Assembly (NCBI GenBank): GCA_001598975.1
Contig: BBXU01001826.1
Span: 1-42,174, forward strand
Direction: 5' to 3'
Source of the DNA: Parachlorella kessleri
Lineage: Eukaryota; Chlorophyta; Trebouxiophyceae; Chlorellales; Chlorellaceae
DNA: 42,174 bases
A program made the translations under genes and the position numbers. The notes under the pieces are model-generated. The model was not told the DNA's origin. It ran no database searches and saw nothing but the letters and a program-made list of their open reading frames with translations. Positions 1-11,351 of the stretch are shown piece after piece (the stretch's first letter is position 1; each line of letters begins with the position of its first letter).

Positions 1-801
1 AGGGGGTGCTCGCCTTAAAATTGATATCAACGAGCTGCGCTGCCTGCAAATCAACTGATCGGCCTGGCAAAGCTGGGCCTGGTTCAGGACTATGCTGCTG
101 GGGTTCTCTGGTGCCGGGTTGTCAAACGGCCGGTAAGCTCTGGTTGATACCTGTACAAAGAGCCTCCTTGTCAGGCATTGTGTATCGATGCTACACTGTA
201 CCTGCCACAGCTGCTAAGCGGTTAGATGCCAGTGTGGGTGGCGATCCCTAGATAAGCAGCTGGCAGCAGTTGTGACAGTACCCTACATCTGACGCAAGCC
301 ACCCTACCGCGTACCTTGTACCCTGCTCCCGTTTGCTGCCAACAGGTGTCAGCTCCAACCACCCCTCCTGAGTGATTCACCCAAATGCCTTCCATGTAAA
401 GTTGTTGAGCCGGGGGAAAGGGGAAACGCACGTCTTACAAAAAACCCATGTCCTGTACAGTCGTCCCCCTATTCTCAGAAGTTAGAAGCGATCGGCTGGG
501 GCATGGGCTGGGGAGGGCTTCCCAAGTGCCACGCTGGACACGCACAGGGCGCGACAACTAAGTGGGTTCCTCTGGACTGCAGTACGCCGGCACCCTTGTT
601 GTTATTTCAAGTTCCGCTCGTAAAGTGCTATTCTAGTGCAGCTTATAAGGTGGTCGCATGACATCAAAGCCCGGCATAGGCCAGTACCGCTGTGATGGTA
701 TCTTAACGTCAGTGATATCTGCCAGCTGCTCCTTCCCTGGGTCTTGCTAGCAGTACTGAACTATGCCAGGCCAGAACAGTGCAGGCTATCCAAAACATGA
801 T
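1..801. other. 3' region of shugoshin-like gene, no gene seen
   Basis: Contains the minus-strand 3' UTR down to about 435. The rest has only short overlapping reading frames with no recognisable domain or exon structure. Confidence 0.5.
435..439 (-). terminator. TGTAA poly(A) signal, shugoshin-like gene
   Basis: TGTAA on the minus strand about 360 nt after the stop at 802. This is the chlorophyte-type polyadenylation signal and the likely 3' end of the transcript. Confidence 0.4.
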
Positions 802-2897
802 CTAGTTGCTGCTGCCTTCCTCAAGCTCATCCAAGGACGCAGGTATTGTCAGGCTTGCAGAGGGTGCTGGCTGTTTGTAGCGCGGCTTGGGCTTGGTCCG
901 GGCACTGCCCTTTTTGGAAAGGGCTGACGCATCGCCAAAAGTGAAGCCATCTCCCTGCTGGAACGAGACAAGTCTCCTTTCACTTCATCTTGGTGCACGC
1001 CTGTAGTCCGAAGTGTGGCACCAGCGTGTATACAGCAGCACCGCAGGCACTGGCTCATGAAGTCCACCTACCTGGCGGAGCTTAGTCCTCAGAGAGGGCA
1101 GAGCATAGCTTACTCGCGACCTTGCGCGACCAGAGGACCGCGCCGCAGTTGAGCATTCTTGTTTACTGACACTGCAGGTGCAAGTAGTAGCACGCGCTAC
1201 TATTAAGGATCACTGAAGGTCAGTTGTTGTTGAGGCCTTGCTAGACACCGTTGCAAACATCGGCCTTAACATTGTCAGGCATAATGCAGGGTTTTCTGGT
1301 GAAGATAAAGCACATCGCAGCAGGGGGTAGAAGCGGGCTGGTCAAGTGTTTGGAAACTTGGTAGTTGGTACAATTAGTTCCTCTGTCACCCATTGTCGCA
1401 CATGCAGCCTCATACCTCTGCTCATGGCCACTGCCTGCTGTGTGCTCCACTTCAGACATGCCATCACAGGTGGCATGCTGGCCATAGCTGCGCTCTTCCC
1501 TCGGACCCTCAGTGGCGGACCAGCCACCACAGGCTTCATCTGTTGGTGTGCTATCAGGCTGCTGCGCCGCTCTTACCGCTGGGCGCCGGCTTGTGGGCGT
1601 GCCAGAAGTGTCTGTGTGCAATGCAGCGTGCTCATCAGGCTGATTGCTGCCCTGACTCTCGATGGACCTGCTGCCGCCCTGCACCGTTGTGTTCGAGCAA
1701 CCCTCAGGGATGCGGGGCTGCAAGACTAGCTCGCCATGCTGCTGCCCAGGGACCTCGGCAGGCTCTGGGAGGGAGATGGTACCTCTGTTGGCCAGGAGCT
1801 GCACTGTCTTTGTCAGGCGGACAAGCTGAGCTGGTGCGCGCTGCTCCTGCTGTGTGCTCATGCTCTCCTTGCTGGCCGAACTTTGCTGGTCACAACACAC
1901 AACAAAGCTGTCATCCTCCGTGGTCTGCTGGAGCATGCTGATGGTTGCTTGAGAGTCCGCTGAGTCCTCTAGAGCAGGATTGACCTCTGAGGCAGGGGCA
2001 CAGTTCTCCACTTCTGTGGTGGACGCTGCAGAGTCACCACACACAACAAAAGAGTCCTGCGGGGACGGCTGCTCTGCAGGCACAGCATGTAAGCCCGTGG
2101 TGCTGACTGGCTCTCTGTCCAGATGCTGCGCTGTAGAGGCTGCTGAGTCTTCACACACCATGAAGCTGTCTTGTGGAAGCTGCATGTCATCTGCTGCCCA
2201 CGGCGATGCGACAGTGGGGACCTGTGCGCAGCACTGCATCTGATGAGGCGGCTTGCTGCTCCCTGCCAGTTGCTGCAGCGTGTCCAACGCACCCTGCACA
2301 GCCCACTTCGTATTGAAAGGTCTGGAGAAGCTCAAATTTTCCAAAGTTCAATTGCATTGCTATATATCCGGTGGTTGTAAGACATGCGACCATCTGGCTA
2401 CAGATAGATGTAAAACCGAGAATAAAGCATGCCAGCGAAGAGAATTAAAAAAAATCACACAGCGCCCACCTGCAGCTCGGTGCGGAGGCTGCATTGCTTT
2501 GCTCTACTGGCGCTGAGCTCATGCTGAAGCTGTCTCATGCGCTGAGCACATTCCTCGCTGAACACCTTGAAGGCCGCTGTGCGTGTCAAGAGCTCATGCT
2601 GGGATACCTCACTCTCTGCCTTGAGCCTTTCCACTGCCTGCAGCAACCGCGTGTTCTGACGAGCTAGCGTGCGGTTGTTTTCAGCAGCCTTACTCAGCTG
2701 ACTCTGGGCTTGCTCACGCTGCTGCCGTTCTGCCAGCACTTGGGACCTGTAGGTGTAGAAGCAAGTGCAGCCTTGTCAGGTGCTAGTAGCACGCCGGCAG
2801 AGCCGGCAGGGCTACTTTGCCTTGCCAGTGGTGAAGCATGCACCACTTACTCTTTGGCCCTCAGCTGGAGCTGCACAGGCCGCAGCTGGGCCTCCAT
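802..2897 (-). CDS. SGO: Shugoshin-like centromeric cohesin protector
   Basis: Shugoshin recruits PP2A to centromeric cohesin and protects it from removal. Five exons (minus): 2897-2851, 2746-2470, 2293-1416, 1171-1072, 954-802, giving 484 aa with all phases closing. Residues about 1-105 are a charged coiled coil containing NNRTLARQN, as in the shugoshin N-terminal domain. Residues 110-400 are low-complexity, acidic and Ser/Gln rich, with three DSFxVC repeats. Residues about 416-440 carry the basic C-terminal box, SRVSYALPSLRTKLRQGD, which resembles the conserved VSY.EPSL..KLRRGD motif of the family. The tail is basic and then acidic, ending at a TAG. The start is uncertain: ATG 2897 is the first Met after an in-frame stop, but an upstream coding exon before 3292 is possible. 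The exon 3 acceptor was chosen for phase. An apparent open extension from 1416 to 1241 is read as intron. The family call rests on the coiled coil plus C-box; the middle cannot be aligned by eye. Confidence 0.7.
1876..2175 (-). repeat. Three DSFxVC protein repeats within the shugoshin-like gene
   Basis: Three short repeats read DSFMVCEDSAAST (residues about 150-162), DSFVVCGDSAAST (about 188-200) and DSFVVCCDQQSSAS (about 234-247). The first two are nearly identical over 13 residues. They are spaced about 38 and 47 residues apart in otherwise unordered sequence. Confidence 0.8.
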
Positions 2898-3292
2898 ACT
2901 ATGATAGCGCTCCAGGAGGGAGGAACAGGGCTACTCAGTCTTGTGCTGCCGGCAGTTCGCTTTCAACATAGCCTGTTCGTAGCTGCGCTATCTACCCAGC
3001 AACTTGGCAGGTTCGCATGCAAGGAAATGGCCAAGGCAGCGCATGTTTGACTCCAGCTGCGGCGGGAAGCATGAGTAAGCGCCGAACCATTCCCAAGTAG
3101 TTTGTTTATGGGAAATCGTGCTCTTGAGTCCAACAGAGGCAGTGCCCCTCGTGAGTGCCAGTTCTGCCACACAGTCATGTCCATTCCCTGGCGCCCCTGC
3201 TGTGCGCAGCACGAACAAATGTGTTAGTTCCCAGTTCCCAGCCCGTTGCTTCAGATGCTTCCACGTAATGCCAGCATTTGGTCTGTTATGAA
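2898..3292. promoter_or_regulatory. Divergent promoter region, SGO-like / CYP59
   Basis: 395 nt between the two divergent start codons. It must hold both promoters and 5' UTRs, and may hold a further 5' exon of the minus-strand gene. No TATA box or clear element is visible. Confidence 0.5.
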
Positions 3293-6200
3293 ATGGCAGT
3301 ACTCCTGGAAACCTCCAAGGGCGATATCACCATCGACCTTTACGTTGATGAGACGCCCAAAGCTGCCACTAACTTTCTGAAGTGCGTGTTTGTACCGTCC
3401 TGCGCATTTGAAGGCATTCATGCTCGTGTACCCTGTCGTCGCCAGCATGTCTCACAGCGAGCCGAGCAACAGTGCCACTTGTTGTCCGCAGGCTGTGCAA
3501 GGCCAAGTATTACAACAATTGCCTCTTCTTCAACGTTCAGAGCAACTTCATAGCACAGACAGGCGACCCGACCAACACTGGCAAGGGGGGTGAATCGGTC
3601 TACGGCCTGCTGTATGGCGAGCAGGCCAGGTTCTTCGAGGATGAACTACGGCCCTCGCTCAAACACAAGAGGCGGGGTCTGGTGGGGATGGCAAGTAAGT
3701 TGGAGTGCAAGCTGCAAGAGAAACTTGCAAACGTTGCTTCGCATGCTGCCGGGTAAGGTAGACCAGTGCTGTTACCATGTCGTGCTGCCAGTGCTTAGGG
3801 AGCGGGGCTGCGACCATCTAAATCTGTTCCCCCCAGGCGGGTCTCCAGTAAGGCGTTCTCAAAATTACAACTGCTGTGGCCTCTGTGCAGGTGCTGGGGA
3901 GAACATGAATGGCTCGCAGTTCTACCTGACACTGGGGGACGACTTGTATAGCCTTGACGAGAAGCACACCATCTTTGGGGAGGTGGCGGAGGGGCTGGAC
4001 GTTCTGGAAGCCATCAACGATGTTCCCTGCGACGATGACGGGAGGCCGCTGCAGAATATCCGGTGAGTGGTGGGATTAAAATGAGTGTTTATACAGGATT
4101 GCGGTGAGACAGCCAGCCGTGCACGCTTGTCGCACCAGGCTCTTGACTTTCCTGCACTCCGTGCACTGATGCTCACGAGCAGATGCTGCTGTACTGCGCT
4201 GCATCAAAGCCCAGTTTTCTGAAGAGGCATGCGAGGCAGGGCGACCCCCCCCCCTCCCCCCGCCACAGCACTCCAGACGAATCAGAAGAACCACTTGCCC
4301 ATGGGTGCCCTGTGCTGTCCCTCACGGCTGCCCCAGTGACATCTGCCTGCTGCCAACGCTGCACCCCGCAGGATTCGGCACACCATCGTCTTGGACGACC
4401 CCTTCCCCGACCCGCCCATGCTTGCTGACCACATCCCTGATGCCTCACCCGAGCCGCAGTTTGCCGACGACGGGCGGCTGGAGGATGACTGGGTGCCGCA
4501 GGAGGACAGCCGGGCCCCGGAGGAGATTGAGAAAGCCACCAGGTGGGCTGGAGGGAGGGCCGCTTAGGCAGGCGAATGGGGCATGCTGCTGCTGCTGCGA
4601 TTGGACATGCTGCCGTCAGATGTCGAGGAGGCCCCCTCCCAGGCAGCCCTCCCTCCTGGCCAGGACGAGTTGTGCACGCTCACTTTGCACAGCCCTTCGC
4701 GTGCTGCGGCCCTTCCCCGACATCTGCGCACCGAGCAGCCCCTCACACCATCCCTGGTTTCCTTGCCTTGCAGGGAACGGGAGGCCCAAAACCGCGCTGT
4801 TGTGCTGGAGATGATTGGGGACCTGCCTGAGGCGGATGCCAAGCCCCCCCCCAACATGCTGTTCATCTGCAAGCTGAACCCGGTCACGACCGAGGAGGAC
4901 CTTGAGATCATCTTCTCGCGGTTTGGGAACGTCACCTCCTGTGACATCATCAGGTGGGGCCAGGCAGGGGTAGGGCTGCTGGCTTCTGCTGCCATTGCTG
5001 TGGATGGTGGTTGTGGTGGTGGGGAGCATTGATGGGCAAGACACAGAGGCGACACGGGAGCCTTCTGGATGTCTAAATGCAAATTGTGGGGCAGCCCCTG
5101 TTACCCTTGCAGGGAGCGCGGCCTTGGAGGTCAGAATGGACCAGGCTGACAACAGATGGCAGAATCGTAGGAAGGGGGGCAAATGTTGTGGCTGAATCTG
5201 CCTCAAGAGTGATATCGGTGCAGGCGGGGGGCTTTCCTAGGATGGATGTGATTGTACTAGTAGGGCTGGTCTGCTCTGCCTCTTGTCGCCATGTGCAGAG
5301 TCTGGTGGGTAGGGTCTGTGAAATTTGCAACCCCTTGCGTCATGGTGCCCTGCCTGAGCAGGGATTGGAAGACGGGCGACAGCCTGAACTACGGCTTCAT
5401 TGGGTTCGACAACGACGAAGCCTGCGAGCGGGCCTACTTCAAGATGAACAACGTGCTCATTGACGACAGGCGCATCAAGGCAAGGCCAGGTGCATCCTGA
5501 ACATAGCGTGCACACTAGTTTTCCGTGCAGCACGCAAAAATGCGCTGGCCCCAACCCTGGACAGCACGCTCGGTGGCCTCGGCCGACTGACAGGGCCCTT
5601 CTACACAGCTCCGCACTTGTCATGCAGCAGTCATGTACCACACTTGATGAGTGAGCTCAGATCTCTACTAAGAGCACAGTCAGTCGCGCCAAGTGGTCTG
5701 GTCAGGCGTGCGCGTGTGCAGGTGGACTTCAGCCAGAGCGTGTCCCACCTGTGGAAGCAGTTCCGCCGCTTTGGTCGCAAGGGCAATGCGGACTTGGGCC
5801 AGGCGGCACAGGATCACCAGCGGCAGCAGCCAGGCGAGAACAAACAGTCGGCATAGGGTTTCGCCATGCAGAGTAACTTACTGTCGCCTGCCGTGCAGTT
5901 CCGCAGCCCAGTGGGGGCTGGAGAGCCGCGAAGAGGGGTGGGGTAGGGGGGGCTGTGGATAGAACTATTGGTCGGCCTTAGGGGATGCTGGCGGGGTGTT
6001 CCTATCATAGGATGCCATGATATGCTGAGGCAGCGGTCGGCTGAATCACCAGTGGCTTGGGTGTCAGGCGCGCCACAGAGTTCAGGGTCTTTGTTGTTGC
6101 ATTGGGACCTGAGCAATAGCTGCACTGGGTCTGAGGGGGCGTCCACGAGATGAGGTGGGTGGCAGCAGGGGTCAGCTGTTGCCTGTAAGGCGTCCACCTA

Positions 6201-7055
6201 CACCACAGTCTACCAGTTCAGCGTGAAACACCTTATGCCCTGTTAGGATTGTTTGCAGGCTCAGCTGGGCGCTTTGAGCTGAAGGAGGGACTGCTAGACC
6301 GGGGCCGGGGCCGGGGAGGTGGCTATGACCTTTTATTGGCTGACGACCAGGTTTGTGGGGTGTATGCACGTTATACTCAATATCCCAGTCCACTGGGTGT
6401 TTGGTACGGCATTGTGACAAGGTACTGCCCACTGGGTAGGTTCAAGGGGCAGCTTGAAATGCGAAGTTGGCTTGCATGCTGGACCCCATTTGCTGTGTTC
6501 TCTGCGAGAGCTGGTCAATGGCTCTCCTATGCTTGGCGCCTGCCCTCGATCAGTTATTCATCAAGCCCCTGGCACCAACCCCCTCGGTTATGGGCTGCTG
6601 CTCTGCAGCCTCTACAGCAGCAGCAGCAGCAGCGGCAGCCTGCGAGGCGGCAGCAGGGCGCGGCAGACGGCGTGGCGCCCCGGCCCTCAAGGCAGGAGGA
6701 AGCCAGGCGGCGAGAGAGGAGCCGTGAGCGCAGCAGGGACTGGGAGCGAAGAGAGCGCGGGGCTGGCAAGGAGAGGGAGCGGCGACCGAGGGACCGCAGC
6801 AGAGAGCGGGAGGGTGACGGGCACAGCAGGGGCGGCAGCAGGGACCGGGGCGGCGACAAGCAGCGACATGGCGGCGGTGGTGGTGGCGATGATAGGAGAG
6901 GAGGCGGCAGTGATGATAGGAGGAGGAGGGAGCGGGAGCCTGTCAGGGATGATCGGGGGCGGGGGAGGGATAGTGGCGGGAGGGATGGTTATGATGAGGG
7001 GCGGAGGGAGCGGCACCGGGGGCGCAGCCGCAGCGGGGAGAGGCACCGCAGATGA
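3293..7055 (+). CDS. CYP59: Multidomain cyclophilin, CYP59/PPIL4 type (PPIase-RRM-RS)
   Basis: A peptidyl-prolyl cis-trans isomerase with an RNA-recognition motif, a nuclear protein linked to transcription and splicing. Nine exons: 3293-3381, 3492-3694, 3891-4062, 4372-4542, 4774-4953, 5362-5479, 5722-5833, 6259-6350, 6609-7055, giving 527 aa. Residues 1-165 are the cyclophilin domain ([39 protein letters not shown]). Residues about 239-311 are the RRM ([11 protein letters not shown] for RNP2, LNYGFIGF for RNP1), followed by VDFSQSVS as in PPIL4. Residues 380-527 start with a glutamine run and become an Arg/Ser/Asp/Gly-rich RS-like tail. Length is near the family norm of about 490-510. Intron 6 (RRIK / VDFS) has a GC donor. 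Exon 7's end is less sure; the best phase match is a second GC donor at 5834. No CCHC zinc knuckle, known in Arabidopsis CYP59, is visible. Confidence 0.9.
6613..6633 (+). repeat. CAG triplet run encoding poly-Gln
   Basis: Short CAG run encoding six glutamines at the start of the RS-like tail exon of the CYP59-type gene. Confidence 0.7.
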
Positions 7056-7387
7056 TAGGGGGAGGTAGTGGTTGCTGCGTGGTTGCGGGCCGGTGGCTAC
7101 CAGGCTGTATGGAAGGGATGGCCAGCTTCGGACTATCAGGCCAACTGTTTGAGGCGCGTGATTATCTTAGCAAGTTGAGCTGGCTCCATGCCGGGAGCAT
7201 GCAGCTTGACGCATCACTTTGCACAGCTGCCGCTCTTGAAGGACTCCTGCTGTTTCCTCCGTGGATTGAAGTGGATATACCTTGTTATAATACGGCCTGC
7301 TGCATCCTTCACAGTCGCCATGGGGCCTGCTGGGGTTGGGATGGCTGGTTGGCATCGCGGTGCACCGGCTCACCAACAAGTGCCAAA

Positions 7388-7392
7388 TGTAA
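7388..7392 (+). terminator. CYP59: TGTAA poly(A) signal, CYP59-type gene
   Basis: TGTAA on the plus strand about 330 nt downstream of the TGA at 7055; the likely polyadenylation signal. Confidence 0.4.
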
Positions 7393-8194
7393 GGACACTG
7401 GTGAGGTAGCGGTACATTTGGTTCCAACCCCGGCATAAATGGTACCACTGCAGAATGGCGCTGGTAACCCACAACGTGACGCCTTCTCATATTCGCTACT
7501 ACATGTTCCCTTGCATGATAACAGGCTGGACAAAAAATTGAACAAAACAAATAGGTGGTACACAAAACGTCAAGGATTCAATGCAACACAGGAGAAATTT
7601 TAGTGTAGCATACCATCACCTAAACCTAAGCCCTCATGACGCAGACCCACACTCTGCTGTCGAAGATGCTCCTGGCGTACATGCACCTTTGGTGACTAGA
7701 AAAGTGGACTAAACAGGGACTCAAAACGCTTCAGCCATGGAGATGTGCATATCTAGCTACCCGGATGCTCAAATAGCGGTCTAACACACCCGATGTGTAG
7801 GCATACACCATATCAAGGAGCAAATAGAGCATGGGACCAGCGTGCCTTGCACAACAACCCCTCACGCCATATAGAAATTACTCAGCAGCTCTCGTCACCA
7901 CTCTCTGCCGCGGTGTTCTTACCTCCCTCACATGGCGCCACGAATGCCACCCGTCCAGGTAGGCCCAGCGCAGAACAGGGCCACCCCAGCTTGCCTGCCC
8001 CCGACTGGCGCAAATTGCAGCCACTGTAGCTGGTAACACTTCCAGCATGCAAGAACATCCTTAAGCCCGCAGGTCACCACTGAAGCTGCCTCTAAACTTT
8101 GCCCTGCCAGCTGCTGTAGCATCCTTTTAGCCACACCGTCAGCCCAGAGCTACCCCCCCTCATGCCGTCACATCCCCAGCCCTGAGGTGGTCAC

Positions 8195-8251
8195 GCGGAA
8201 GGCTTGCTCGATTGGGCCGGAGGGTGTGATGCCGGCTTTTAAGCCTTCCGC
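8195..8251. repeat. 11-bp inverted repeat, 35-nt loop
   Basis: Perfect arms GCGGAAGGCTT at 8195-8205 and AAGCCTTCCGC at 8241-8251. It lies just downstream of the RWP-RK stop, so it may fold in that transcript's 3' UTR. Confidence 0.6.
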
Positions 8252-8360
8252 AGGCTAGCCTGGGGCTTCCCTTGGCTGGCTCCCTGCCCTGCGCATAGCA
8301 GGCACAGCGGACCCCAGGGTCGGCCCACAGTCACGGATCGCAATGGAGCCGGCTGCACAC

Positions 8361-10940
8361 CTACTCCAGGTCCATGTTGCGCAGGCCAGCCTCATAATGC
8401 CATGCTTGCCTTGCTAGCACTACCTCCACGTGTGTCCACTGCGAAGGGCAACAAGCGGTCGAGGTGCCATAAGTGCGCCTTCCACAGACCTTCACCCAGC
8501 CACGCACCGTTGGGGCTTGTTTCACAGGCCTCCCTTGCGCTGCACTTGGAGGCTCGCTTTCTGGCCTTGTGCTCCAGCTTGAAGACGGACTGGCGGAAGC
8601 GCTTCACTTGGTCCGGCAGCTGCACACCCACGTTGCCCTGCACCCACCATCAGCAAGCCTTGCCGCCTGGCTACCTCCACAGCCAGCCGTCGCTAGGCGC
8701 CAACAAGACAAGCACACAAGCCTGGGGTATGGCAGCTGTCTGGCTCCACGTGGGCCTATGCCTTGGCTTGGATGCAGGCGCACGGCGGTTTGAACACTTG
8801 CGAGTGCCTACCGCATAGGCCTCCCAGCCATAGAGCAGGCTATGTAACCCTCAACACCTGACATGGGCCTTGCCTGTAAGACATTTAGTCAAGCATTGTC
8901 TGCAACTTCCACCAACCTTCATGGCTTGCTTCTCTGCCTCCAGCCTTGCCAAGGCCTCCCCGCCCTGCTGCTGCCTATCCTCCGAGAAGTACTCACGCGT
9001 CTTGACGATCAGCCGGTCCAGGCTGCTCCGCTTGCGAAAGGGCCACCGCTCGATGTTATACTGGCGGCAGACCTGCAGTGCAGACAAGGGTCCCGATCTT
9101 GCTGAAAGGACGGGGGTACCGCAGGAAGAGTTACGACTCCCTCACACTGCTGCCCTTGACGCAGGCCGCTTCTACACACAAGCTGCTATCGTGTTCTGAA
9201 ACATGACAGAAACTGATATAACCAGCTGCTTTCATCACCTCAACCTGAAGCGACACTGCGAAGCAGACAGAAATTGAACAGTATCTGCTTGATATTTGCA
9301 ATAATGCCAAAAGCACTGCACTGTGACATCATACTATCTACAGCGTCCCAGCGGCACGATAACCCCGCCCATTGCCCCAACAACCGCGCCACGGAAAGCG
9401 TACCTTTTTCAGCGTGGTGACTCCCACTCGAAGCAGCGCTGCGGCCTTCTGGAGGGGCATGTCAAAGTAGCCTTTCCCCTCCAAAAACTCCAAGGTCAGC
9501 CCCGCAGCAATGCCGGTAGGTCCGGCCTTCCCTCCAGCACCAGCTGAGCGGGCTCCACATCCGCCAGCGCTGCTGCTAGGCTGCATGTACCCACCGCTGC
9601 TGCTGCTCCTGCCCTGAGGGTCACCTGAGCTGCCCCTTTCCTCGCAGCGACCAGCCGCCGGGCCGCCGCTACCTCCAGAGGTGGGTGAGTCGAGCTCCAT
9701 GCCGGCTGCTGTAGCGCACTTTTCCATTACGCGCACCCCAGGAGCTGCTGCCACTGCGTTCGCACTACCACGCGAGCCCTTTCCAGCACCCCCAAGATGC
9801 CTGCTGGACTCGCCGCCTGCCATGCTTACTTCTTGGCTGGCTCGCCCTGGCAACTCAATGTGGTCGTCAGACACAGCTCCCAGCCCCTGGCAGCTTGTGC
9901 TGTCCCCTGGCCTTACAAGTTCAGAGCTGGCAGGCTGGTCCGTTGGCTTGGACTGCACAAACCCTGGCTCTGCTAACCCCGGCGGCAGAGCTTCTGGTGC
10001 GTGCAAGGACAGCAGAGGCGGTGCTAGGGCCAGCTTGGCGGCGGGCGAGCAGGGCGGGGCTGTTGCAGAGCGGGGCAGGAGGGCTGGGGACTCGCCCTCT
10101 TCGCCCGTGCTCTGCTGGCTGGCTTTCCGGGGAGTCGTCTCCAGACGGCTGCATGACATGCAGGGCAGCAGGCAGGTAAGCAAGCTACGCATGAGAAACA
10201 GCGAGGCCTGTGTGAGCAGGCAAAGCCTGTTGTAGGCCCAGGCCTGTCAACCCTGGCGGCACTTCCCTGGGAGCCAAGGGTGGGCATCTGTGCAGCAGCA
10301 CGCAGTCACATGGTCACAAGCCTGTCGCGGCCCTCACTTGTTAGTCAGCTCCTCCAAGCTGTGCAGGCAGCAGTCCTCGGGTCCCAGCAGGTGCGGCAGG
10401 CTGGGAGGGTGGGCCAGGGCGGTGCCCGCCAGGGCTGCCGGGCTTCTAGGCTGGGCCAGCAGGGCAGGGTGAGCGACAATGACGAATTCCGGGACCGCTG
10501 GTGTTGACTGATTGGTGGTTGCCCCAGGGAAGCTGAACAGGGGTTCTCCTCTGGAGGGGGCAGAGGTCAGCTGGCCGCTGCCAAGACCTTCCAGTGCCTC
10601 GCTCCACCTGCAGCAACAAGCCCGGAGGAACAGGTTGTGCACCGCAAGGAGTATTCAGCAGCATGAATAGCAGCTTTGCAGGCAAAGGCTCAACGGCCAC
10701 GGGGCGGTTTGCAGTGGCTGTTCCGAGCAGTGGTTCGCCCACCCTTACTGCCAGCGCAGTGCACAGCAGAACAGATACTAACCTGAAACTGATGCTGCCC
10801 AAGTTGTTGCTGCCGAGTCTGCAAGGGTAGGGCTGACCTGGAGAGCTGCCAAAGACGCCTGCTGCACCGTCTGGTGGACTGGGCCCTGCTGCCCCTTCAA
10901 ACGGGCTCAGCAGGCTGGCTGCCCCCCGTTCATCCATCAT
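8361..10940 (-). CDS. RWP-RK domain transcription factor
   Basis: A DNA-binding regulator of the plant/algal RWP-RK family, which includes nitrogen-response (NIN/NIT2) and gamete (RKD/MID) factors. Six exons (minus): 10940-10783, 10607-10338, 10148-9404, 9072-8917, 8637-8526, 8413-8361, giving 497 aa with all phases closing. Residues 1-350 are Ser/Gly/Pro/Ala rich and disordered. The RWP-RK domain lies near residues 357-415: LTLEFLEGKGYFDMPLQKAA, then LRVGVTTLKK across the splice, then the diagnostic RWPFRK. A short basic, probably helical segment (VKRFRQSVFKLEHKARKRAS) follows. No GAF-like or PB1 domain is visible, so it is RKD/MID-like in layout rather than a full NIN-like protein. The last intron (gtgaaa donor, ending NMDLE) is the least certain; without it the frame stops at 8392. 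It shares a divergent promoter with the ATP/ADP translocase gene. Confidence 0.88.
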
Positions 10941-11351
10941 GCAGCAGGCCAGCTTGTGAGTAATAGAAGCGTTGCAGCAGTGGGTGTTATGGCAATAGCG
11001 GTCTCAGTGGTGGTAGCTTTGCCAAGCGTGACGACCAGTGCTAGGAACTGCGGAGGGTGTGGATGGCATAGGGTTGCCCAGTCCCGGAAGCCCCATTCGG
11101 GGATCGGATTACAGCAGTCCCGGTTGCCCCCGACAGCCTCCGGAAGATCCTAGTTGACCAAAGTGCGGGCGCGCGAAAGTATGCCAAGGGGGCCCCCCGC
11201 CCTGGGTCGAGAAGGGGTTCCCACCACTCTGGACCTTGCCATTGCGTTGGCTTTCACGCTTACACCCCCGCCGGCGCATTCCTCATTCATCCCCATTGTG
11301 GGTTAGACGGCAGCGTCTTTCGTACTCTAGTAACCCTTCAGGCTAGGAATC
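10941..11351. promoter_or_regulatory. Divergent promoter region, RWP-RK / NTT
   Basis: 411 nt between divergent start codons; it must contain both promoters. No individual element stands out by eye. Confidence 0.5.

Larger units (their letters stand above)
7056..8360. other. Convergent 3' region, CYP59 / RWP-RK
   Basis: About 1.3 kb between two convergent stop codons. It holds both 3' UTRs and an 11-bp inverted repeat at 8195-8251. Only short shadow frames are present; I see no gene. Confidence 0.5.

Noticed and set aside
1241..1415. Extension of the shugoshin-like exon to a stop at 1241
   Set aside because: Splicing at 1416 joins in phase to the exon with the C-box; the extension has no family similarity.
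4245..4261. C-rich run in CYP59 intron 3
   Set aside because: Ordinary pyrimidine run in an intron, too far from the acceptor to be its tract; no sign of function.
9681..10235. A 184-codon plus-strand open frame
   Set aside because: It is antisense to the large RWP-RK exon and follows its codon bias; no domain.
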